Shown here one piece after another: positions 1-5,016 of a stretch of 5,016 bases of DNA. Below the pieces are notes generated by a model, which saw only the letters and a list, made by a program, of their open reading frames with translations, ran no database searches and was not told the origin of the DNA. Source of the stretch: Actinomycetota bacterium (GTDB taxonomy: Bacteria; Actinomycetota; Humimicrobiia; Humimicrobiales; Humimicrobiaceae). Location of the stretch: the NCBI GenBank assembly GCA_018399435.1, contig JAGYOJ010000122.1:1-5016 (forward strand), in the 5' to 3' direction. How positions within the stretch are numbered: the stretch's first letter is position 1; every line of letters begins with the position of its first letter. Position numbers and translations under genes: made by a program.

Positions 1-130
1 TTTAATGTATTTAAGGTAATGAACATATTTTTTATCAGTACCTTTGTGAATCATTTTTGGCAAACTAATTGGTAAATATTTGTAAAATATCCTTCTTTAT
101 TTTCTAATATATTCTATATTGTAACCTATA
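1..130. other. Downstream flank of the UroD-like gene, no supported gene
   Basis: This AT-rich stretch follows the stop codon of the UroD-like gene and runs to the window edge. A minus-strand frame is open from about position 114 to the edge, with an ATG at 54-52. It has no ribosome binding site at a useful distance, and the roughly 38 visible codons match no family I recognise. A plus-strand frame is also open from the edge to a stop near 77. I see no GC-rich hairpin with a U-tract, so no intrinsic terminator can be called for the rhaM/UroD-like transcript. The region could hold the edge of a neighbouring gene on either strand, but the window is too short to say. Confidence 0.3.
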
Positions 131-1207
131 TTATTCTAATTCTAGTTTTCCTTCTTTATAAGCACCGTATTCTTTAGCGACATTTATGTAACTAAAAACA
201 TTTTGGTGAGGGATATCATCATGCAAGCTGTGATCTGATGAAATAATATAACCCCCACCTATGCTTCTCTCTCTCAAGCATCTTAAAGTCTCATTTTTAA
301 CATCATCTTCCGTACCTTTTACTAATATTTTTTTATTGTCAATATTTCCAATTGGGCATAATCTTTTTTTATATTTCTCTTTTACCTTTTTTAAATCCAT
401 GAAAGCTGCTTTCTCTACAGGATGACATGCATTAATTCCTGTAGCAACCAGTTCATCTAAAATTTCCCAAATATTTCCATCATTATGCATAATTACAGGA
501 TATCCCAGACTTCTAATTTCAGAAACTAGCCTGCTATAAGGCTTTAAGAAAAATTTCTTTAAGTAAGCTGGCGAGATCAATAAGCTCTTGGTCATTCCCC
601 AATCATCTGCTATTAAAAAAGCATCTAATCCATTAATTTTGGAAGCTTTATTTACCAGTTCAAGACTCCAATCAATAAAGCTATTGCAAATATCTTCTAT
701 TAGGCTTGGGTCATCAATAAAATTATAAGAGAGTATATCTATTCTTAATAAAAACCAGCTAAGCATCGAAACCGGCCCTCTTATGCATCCAATAATTGCC
801 TTGTTTTTGGTATTTGCCTTTATTGCTGCCTTTACTTGTTCAAATCTCCACTCATCGCTAGGATCAGGCATATTATAATTTTCCCAATCTTTTCTACCAG
901 TAATTGGATTTTTAATTTGTGAAATTATTGGCCATCCTTTCTTTAAATATTCAATGCCCCAGTCATCAGTATATTTATTACCCTTTGTTTTAAAAAATTC
1001 AATCCCGCAATAACCGCCAAAGAATATAGGAACGCCATCTAATCCCAACTTATTAGCTATTTCTACTACTGCTTTCCCATCATAAAGTTCAGTCTCATAA
1101 CCTATGATTTTTTTCTGTAAGGCCCTACTGAAAGGAAAATCAAAAATTGGTACCCTGTCCGGAGTTTCTCCTTTAAGAGCTGTAAGAAATCTTTCTTTTG
1201 AACTCAT
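131..1207 (-). CDS. Uroporphyrinogen decarboxylase-fold protein (MtaA/CmuA-like), not a heme enzyme
   Basis: This is a 358-residue cytoplasmic protein of the URO-D superfamily, the TIM-barrel family that includes heme HemE and the corrinoid methyltransferases MtaA and CmuA. It opens with the family hallmark SKERFLTALKG...PDRVP (residues 3-20). It then has ADDWG followed by SLLISPAYLKKFF...PY (about 200-224), a histidine motif HNDGN (241-245), HPVEKAAFMDL (about 262-272), GNID (287-290) and a C-terminal GYIISSDHSL segment (about 319-328). Methyl-transferring members usually carry HxC plus a later Cys as zinc ligands. Here the first Cys is Asp243, although Cys261 lies downstream. The reaction is therefore unknown; I infer methyltransferase-like or sugar-linked chemistry rather than porphyrin decarboxylation. 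I chose the ATG at 1207 because it gives the usual family N-terminus. The frame extends to a TTG at 1240, but that TTG abuts the Shine-Dalgarno sequence itself. The gene lies 78 nt after rhaM on the same strand and is probably co-transcribed with it. Confidence 0.85.
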   Translation of the reverse strand: MSSKERFLTALKGETPDRVPIFDFPFSRALQKKIIGYETELYDGKAVVEIANKLGLDGVPIFFGGYCGIEFFKTKGNKYTDDWGIEYLKKGWPIISQIKNPITGRKDWENYNMPDPSDEWRFEQVKAAIKANTKNKAIIGCIRGPVSMLSWFLLRIDILSYNFIDDPSLIEDICNSFIDWSLELVNKASKINGLDAFLIADDWGMTKSLLISPAYLKKFFLKPYSRLVSEIRSLGYPVIMHNDGNIWEILDELVATGINACHPVEKAAFMDLKKVKEKYKKRLCPIGNIDNKKILVKGTEDDVKNETLRCLRERSIGGGYIISSDHSLHDDIPHQNVFSYINVAKEYGAYKEGKLELE

Positions 1208-1238
1208 TCTATTAATAACACCTATAAATATCCTCCCC
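1204..1238 (-). promoter_or_regulatory. Strong Shine-Dalgarno with possible five-codon minicistron coupled to the UroD-like start
   Basis: The minus strand carries GGGGAGGA at 1238-1231, by far the best Shine-Dalgarno match in the intergenic gap. It ends about 24 nt before the ATG of the UroD-like gene, which is too far to serve it directly. Ten nt after GGAGG lies a GTG (1221-1219) that opens a five-codon frame (Met-Leu-Leu-Ile-Glu) ending in TGA at 1206-1204. That TGA overlaps the UroD-like ATG as ATGA, the classic arrangement for translational coupling. The frame and overlap are visible in the sequence, but their use is inference. The alternatives are that the weaker AGGTG at 1223-1219, 11 nt from the ATG, serves the gene, or that a non-standard start codon is used. 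Confidence 0.35.
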
Positions 1239-1285
1239 AAAATTATTTATAGAATTGTCAATTACCTTTAAAATACCCTAAATTA

Positions 1286-1618
1286 TCAATAAATATGGAA
1301 AACTTCTTCAAGATCAATAACTTCTGGGCCTGTTTTGGAATCATTTTTCTTAATAAAGTATCTATCCATAGCCTCTTGCCATTTTTTATAAGTCTTTGTT
1401 TGTGAGGCTTTTTCTAAATTTTTTTCCACTATTTTCTTATCCAAATTCGATTCATAATACGAAAATAATGTGCCATCATTTTTAAAAAATATAGAATAAT
1501 TTTCTATTCCAATATCTTTTATTAATTTTCTCATCTCAGGCCAAATATTATCATGGTCTTTTTTGTATTTTTCCTTGAATTCTGGCTTAATCTTAAAAAC
1601 GCTAGCAAATCCAAGCAT
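1286..1618 (-). CDS. rhaM: L-rhamnose mutarotase
   Basis: This 110-residue cytoplasmic enzyme interconverts the alpha and beta anomers of L-rhamnose, supplying the form used by the isomerase RhaA. The E. coli protein is 104 residues. The N-terminal pattern Y18-x3-H22-x3-W26-P27-E28 falls at the same positions as the catalytic Tyr18 and His22 and the following IWPE of E. coli RhaM. NYSIFF (40-45) matches the conserved NYxIxx strand. Trp80 with Met84 matches the tryptophan region (Trp69 in E. coli). The C-terminus LEEVFHIY is the typical ELQEVF-type ending of the family. The ATG at 1618 is preceded by AAGGAAGGG with good spacing. The gene precedes the UroD-like gene in the same direction with a 78-nt gap. 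No rhamnose isomerase, kinase or aldolase is in the window, so the exact sugar is inferred; a related deoxy-sugar or fucose-like substrate remains possible in this fold. Confidence 0.92.
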   Translation of the reverse strand: MLGFASVFKIKPEFKEKYKKDHDNIWPEMRKLIKDIGIENYSIFFKNDGTLFSYYESNLDKKIVEKNLEKASQTKTYKKWQEAMDRYFIKKNDSKTGPEVIDLEEVFHIY

Positions 1619-1719
1619 GCTATTTCCCTTCCTTTTGTTTTAAAAATTATGGTACTTAATATAATCTAATACCTACTACTAGATATCTTTTTATATTCTA
1701 TAAGACATTTTTAATTTTA

Positions 1720-1748
1720 AAAGTGTTAAATTGAAAAATTAATACTTT
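1720..1748. repeat. Imperfect inverted repeat upstream of rhaM
   Basis: AAAGTGTTAA (1720-1729) and TTAATACTTT (1739-1748) are inverted copies matching at 9 of 10 positions, separated by 9 nt. The single difference is a G-U wobble when read as plus-strand RNA and an A-C mismatch on the minus strand. The repeat lies in the 146-nt AT-rich gap between the permease remnant and rhaM, about 100 nt before the rhaM start. It could be an operator for the rhaM/UroD-like pair or a worn stem after the old permease gene. It has no GC core and no U-tract, so I do not call it a terminator. A TTAACA hexamer overlaps its edge on the minus strand, but no well-spaced -10 box follows. Chance is a real possibility in sequence this AT-rich. 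Confidence 0.3.
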
Positions 1749-1764
1749 AATTTTGCAAAAAATT

Positions 1765-2185
1765 CTAATTTATCTTCTTAAAATCAATCAATTTTCTATT
1801 CCAACTTACAAGAATAATAAGGAGAACTATAGCCATAAGAGGGATTATACCTGAAAAACTAAGACCAACAATAATTACTGCACAAAAAACTACATACCTG
1901 TTAAATGAAAAAATTGAAACAATTACAAAAATTAACATAATGAGGTTTGCTAGAAAACTTATAAAAAACCGGCCAGTTAATATACCAATCAAAAAAGGAA
2001 ACAATAATTCCCGCATCACGTAAGTCTAGCATTCTTTTAACCCTAAAGAAAGTTGGCGCCCACGTAAATATAATAGCTTCTGATATTGCATAAAAGAGAA
2101 ATATTGCTGCCGATATTATAAAAATTTTATTTTTTTGCTTATTCTTTGTTCTATTTAAAGGAGATATTAATTTTTTTGCTATATC
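1765..2185 (-). pseudogene. Remnant of an MFS permease, frameshifted and lacking its N-terminal half
   Basis: Two overlapping minus-strand frames together read as the C-terminal half of a 12-helix MFS transporter. The first, open from 2185, has a basic loop and then FLFYAISEAIIFTWAPTFF, which resembles TM7 of the fucose/glucose permease-like (FHS) group, followed by DAGIIVSF. The second frame continues with LIGILTGRFF (TM8, with the conserved G-x3-GR) and VIIVGLSFSGIIPLMAI (TM10 style), and ends in a TM12-like helix and basic tail. The frames join at six T on the minus strand (1996-1991); removing one T would restore SFLIGILTGR. In-frame TAA at 2188-2186 and only about 70 nt of non-coding sequence before the ATPase gene leave no room for TM1-TM6. 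The joined length is about 140 codons against roughly 400 for the family. A GTG at 2019 makes an 84-codon frame, but it starts inside the domain and is unlikely to be a real gene. Confidence 0.75.
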
Positions 2186-2256
2186 TTAAAAATTTATAAT
2201 TTTAGATAAAATTTTGGTAATAGATAATAGATCACAGGAGTTTTATTAATGCCCTT

Positions 2257-4971
2257 TTATGATTCTTTTAATTCTTTTTTCCTTTTTATTATCTTATATA
2301 TCTCCATTACAAAAATAATTATAGATGCTATTGCAAAAAGTATTAGCCAATTGGTAATAGTAACTGGATTTGTGCCTAGCAAATCCTGCATAGGTTTAAT
2401 AAATAATGAGGCTATATGTATTCCCTGGGCAGCTATTACACCCATTATCAATAAGTAATTTCTGCTAATAGGAACTTTAAATATTGATTCTTCCTCAGAC
2501 CTACAGTTAAAGACATGAAAGTTTTGCAATAAAACCATGAGCAATAATAATATATTTCTAGCCTCCGCTACCTCCCAACCAGTACTCATCAAATAAAACC
2601 ATACGCCTATTGATATGCCTGCCATAGTCAAACCTGATATTAAAGTTTGTTCTATCATTAATCTATTAAATATGCCTTCTGAAGGATCTCTTGGTTTTTT
2701 AGACATAACTCTTTTCTCCCCGCCTTCAAATGCTAGGGCTATATCTTGGATTCCATTAGTAACTAAATTAAGCCACAATAATTGGATTGCAACTAAGGCC
2801 AGGGGTAAACCAGAAAGCAAAGCAGTTATAAATAATACTACTTCAGCAGCTCCTGTAGAAATTAGCAAATAAGTTACTTTCCTAATATTATTATATGCAA
2901 ATCTTCCCTCCTCAACTCCTGCAACAATAGAAGAGAAACTATCATCGGTCACTATTATTGAAGCAGTATCCTTGGTAACATCAGTCCCTGAGCCCATTGC
3001 CACTCCAATATTAGCCCTTTTTAAAGCTGGGGCATCATTTACTCCATCCCCGGTAACAGCAACAAAATTCCCCATATTCCTTAAAGCCTCCACTATATCT
3101 AATTTTTGTATAGGAGAAACTCTTGCAAAAACATTCTTTTCCCTGATTTTTTCTATAAATTCCTTATCTTCCCCATTAATATCTTCCTTAAAATCATTCC
3201 CAGTTATAACATTGTCCATTTCCTGGGCAATACTTAATTTCTTTGCAATAGTTAATGCTGTTTCGGGGTGGTCCCCTGTAATCATAACTACCTTAATGCC
3301 AGCTTTTTTAGCTTTTTGGACAGCCTCTTCTACATTAGGCCTCAAAGGGTCCAAAAACCCAATTAATCCTAAGAAAGTTAAATCTGGCAAATCTTCTTTT
3401 TTTAAATTATCATAGTCCTTCTTCTTTTCAGTTTTGCCTTCTGCAACTGCCAAAACCCTGTAACCTTCTTTGGTTAATTCTTTTACCTTCTTTTGTATAA
3501 ATTTAGCATCTATCCCCTTTGTATTGCCCTTAACTTTGGTTTTTTTGCACATGGGCACTACTACCTCTGCTGCGCCCTTTACTGCCACCTTACTTTCCCC
3601 ATTACGCTTATAAAACTTTGCTGAAAACTTATTTTCAGATTCAAAAGGAATTTCGCCCAATATATTTGTTTTATACCTTATCTCTTTAGGGTTAAAGCCA
3701 GCTTTATAGGAAAAAGCCAATAATGCTATCTCCATAGGGTCTCCGCTATAATCCCATTTTTCGTCTTCTTTTATCAAATTTGATTCATTATCTAAAATTA
3801 CAGATATAACTATATTTTTAATTAAATCATTTTCTTTTTCTTCCTCTTCCCCTTCATTAAGTATTTTTCCTTCATCATTATAGCCTTCTCCTGTAACCCT
3901 ATATTTATCTCCCTCGCCAGATACAATTAACTGGACTGTTTGTTTATTTAAGGTCAATGTCCCTGTTTTATCAGAAGCAATCAAAGTACAGCTGCCCAAG
4001 CTCTCAACTGCTGCTAATTTCCTTATTATTACATTCCTTTTAGCCATCCTATTTGTCGAAATGGATAATGCTACAGTTATGGCTACAGGAAGACCTTCTG
4101 GTATGGCTGATACCGCAAGCGCTACTGCAAGCAAAAATACATCCAAATATTCAGAGCCCTGCAATATTGCTATAATAGCAACAAGTACGCTTGCCCCTAG
4201 AACAATAAGGCCAATTTGTTTAGAGAATCTATCCATTCTCACAAGCAAAGGTGGTTTTACTGATTCTGAAGCATAAACTGCTTCAGCAATCTTTCCAACT
4301 TCAGTATCAAGGCCTGTTTTTATTACCACGCCCATTCCCCTGCCCGAAGTTACAGTAGTTCCCGCAAAGGCAATATTAAAACAATCGCTGGCCTGGCCGG
4401 ATTCTTCCATTTGCTGTATATTTTTACCTACAGCCGTGGATTCTCCGGTTAGAATAGATTCATCTATTCTAAGATTTTTTTCTTCAATTAACCTCAAGTC
4501 AGCTGGAACTTTGTCTCCAGATTCAATAAAAACAATATCCCCAGGCACTAATTCTTCTACCTCTAAGTTCTTCTTTTCCTTATCCCTTTTTACTTTTGAA
4601 TATTTTTTTAGAAAACTTTCCAATGACTCTGCACTTTTTTCAGCTTTCCATTCCTGGTAAGTCCCAAGTCCTGAATTTAAAATTATTATAAAGAATATAA
4701 AAATTGCATCTTTTAGTTCGCCAATAATAGATGAAATTATACCGGCAGCAAGCAAAATGTATATTAAAGGGCTTTTAAATTGATTTAAAATGACTTTGTA
4801 TAACTTTACAGCTTTTTTGCCTGGCAATTGGTTTGGGCCATATTTTTTATGCCTTTTTTTTGCTTCCCCTTTTGTTAAGCCATCTCTTGAAGTTTGAAAT
4901 TCGTCTAGTGTTTGTTCTACTGATTTAATATTGCATTCAATATCTACGCTCTTGTCTTCTTTTTTATTCAT
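2257..4971 (-). CDS. P-type cation-transporting ATPase (P2, Ca2+-pump-like)
   Basis: This complete 904-residue membrane pump drives ion transport by ATP hydrolysis through an aspartyl-phosphate. Visible in order are an N-terminal cation-ATPase domain (about 15-85); TM1-TM2 (about 66-104); the actuator domain with TGES (175-178); TM3-TM4 (about 252-304) with PEGLP (291-295); phosphorylation motif DKTGTLT with Asp334; nucleotide-domain GDPMEIAL (410-417) and KGAAE (465-469); TGD (565-567); hinge motif TGDGVNDAPAL (640-650); and TM5-TM10 (about 699-894) ending in a Lys-rich tail. Length and order fit P2A/PacL-type pumps. By alignment to SERCA, the TM4 Glu (E292), TM5 Glu (E710) and TM6 Asn (N735) are kept. 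SERCA N768, D800 and E908 correspond to G707, N739 and Q816, so the ion is uncertain. The ATG at 4971 is fixed by an in-frame TAA 27 nt upstream. Its Shine-Dalgarno is weak (AAAAAGA, rather distant). Nothing nearby indicates the ion. Confidence 0.95.
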   Translation of the reverse strand: MNKKEDKSVDIECNIKSVEQTLDEFQTSRDGLTKGEAKKRHKKYGPNQLPGKKAVKLYKVILNQFKSPLIYILLAAGIISSIIGELKDAIFIFFIIILNSGLGTYQEWKAEKSAESLESFLKKYSKVKRDKEKKNLEVEELVPGDIVFIESGDKVPADLRLIEEKNLRIDESILTGESTAVGKNIQQMEESGQASDCFNIAFAGTTVTSGRGMGVVIKTGLDTEVGKIAEAVYASESVKPPLLVRMDRFSKQIGLIVLGASVLVAIIAILQGSEYLDVFLLAVALAVSAIPEGLPVAITVALSISTNRMAKRNVIIRKLAAVESLGSCTLIASDKTGTLTLNKQTVQLIVSGEGDKYRVTGEGYNDEGKILNEGEEEEKENDLIKNIVISVILDNESNLIKEDEKWDYSGDPMEIALLAFSYKAGFNPKEIRYKTNILGEIPFESENKFSAKFYKRNGESKVAVKGAAEVVVPMCKKTKVKGNTKGIDAKFIQKKVKELTKEGYRVLAVAEGKTEKKKDYDNLKKEDLPDLTFLGLIGFLDPLRPNVEEAVQKAKKAGIKVVMITGDHPETALTIAKKLSIAQEMDNVITGNDFKEDINGEDKEFIEKIREKNVFARVSPIQKLDIVEALRNMGNFVAVTGDGVNDAPALKRANIGVAMGSGTDVTKDTASIIVTDDSFSSIVAGVEEGRFAYNNIRKVTYLLISTGAAEVVLFITALLSGLPLALVAIQLLWLNLVTNGIQDIALAFEGGEKRVMSKKPRDPSEGIFNRLMIEQTLISGLTMAGISIGVWFYLMSTGWEVAEARNILLLLMVLLQNFHVFNCRSEEESIFKVPISRNYLLIMGVIAAQGIHIASLFIKPMQDLLGTNPVTITNWLILFAIASIIIFVMEIYKIIKRKKELKES

Positions 4972-4989
4972 TAGACATATATAATATTC

Positions 4990-5016
4990 TTTTTAGCATT
5001 CTCCAGTATGCAAAAA
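4990..5016. repeat. Inverted repeat just upstream of the ATPase gene
   Basis: TTTTT-a-GCAT (4990-4999) and ATGC-AAAAA (5008-5016) are inverted copies around an 8-nt centre, with one unpaired A at 4995. The repeat begins 18 nt before the ATPase start and ends at the window edge, so the outer arm may continue beyond it. The U/A order (T-run first, A-run last) holds on both strands and is the reverse of an intrinsic terminator. An operator is a better guess than a terminator. Between it and the ATG the minus strand reads TATTATATAT, a -10-like block only about 9 nt from the start codon. Either element could arise by chance in AT-rich DNA. Confidence 0.25.

Noticed and set aside
1..54. Minus-strand ATG frame running off the window edge
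   Set aside because: Only 18 codons are visible, with no ribosome binding site and no recognisable similarity; a plus-strand frame is open over the same bases.
112..130. Two direct copies of CTATATT spaced by five bases
   Set aside because: They are short, AT-rich and isolated, with no further copies, so there is no support for an array or attachment site.
1208..1240. Eleven-residue N-terminal extension of the UroD-like protein from a TTG at 1240
   Set aside because: The TTG directly abuts the GGGGAGG ribosome site, so it has none of its own, and the extension precedes the standard family N-terminus.
1256..1261. Perfect minus-strand TTGACA hexamer between rhaM and the UroD-like gene, a possible -35 box
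   Set aside because: At 16-18 nt downstream there is only the GGGGAGG region; the nearest TATAAA is about 4 nt away, so no promoter pair forms.
2186..2256. AT-only stem-loop with AATTTT/AAAATT arms after the ATPase stop, a possible terminator
   Set aside because: The stem is six A/U pairs with no GC and no U-tract placed for minus-strand termination; expected by chance in such sequence.
2249..2458. Plus-strand open frame of 69 codons
   Set aside because: It lies antisense within the C-terminal coding region of the ATPase gene, which has full family motifs; no independent protein signature or ribosome binding site is seen.
2972..3415. Plus-strand open frame of 147 codons
   Set aside because: It is the antisense shadow of the ATPase hinge and phosphorylation-domain coding sequence; the Ser/Pro/Thr-rich product is typical of a reverse-complement frame.

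Overview
This is an AT-rich window in which every supported gene lies on the minus strand, so the order of transcription runs from high to low coordinates. The base composition, the Lys/Ile/Glu-rich proteins and the pairing of a sugar mutarotase with a MtaA/CmuA-like uroporphyrinogen-decarboxylase-fold protein suggest a low-GC bacterium, probably anaerobic (Firmicutes- or Atribacterota-like). That placement is an inference from style and not a phylogenetic result.

Layout, in transcription order. (1) 4971-2257: a complete 904-residue P-type ATPase of the Ca2+-pump-like P2 group. All catalytic motifs are present, but several of the residues that bind calcium in SERCA are changed. A short inverted repeat sits just upstream at the window edge. 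(2) 2185-1765: a decayed fragment of a major facilitator superfamily (MFS) permease. It lacks its N-terminal half, is split by a frameshift at a six-base homopolymer, and appears to have lost internal pieces. (3) 1764-1619: an AT-rich gap with an imperfect inverted repeat. (4) 1618-1286: a complete L-rhamnose mutarotase (rhaM). (5) 1207-131: a complete UroD-fold protein of the non-heme, methyltransferase-like type. Its start codon overlaps the stop of a possible five-codon minicistron that carries a strong Shine-Dalgarno sequence. (6) 130-1: no supported gene.

How they fit together: rhaM and the UroD-like gene are co-oriented, 78 nt apart, and probably co-transcribed. The wrecked permease upstream of them could be the remains of the uptake part of the same sugar locus. 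The ATPase looks like an independent ion-transport gene that happens to lie upstream. No CRISPR array, tRNA, rRNA, insertion sequence or defence system is visible. The points that most deserve a second look are the permease decay, the UroD-like protein with an HxD in place of the usual HxC metal motif, the minicistron, and the altered ion site of the ATPase.
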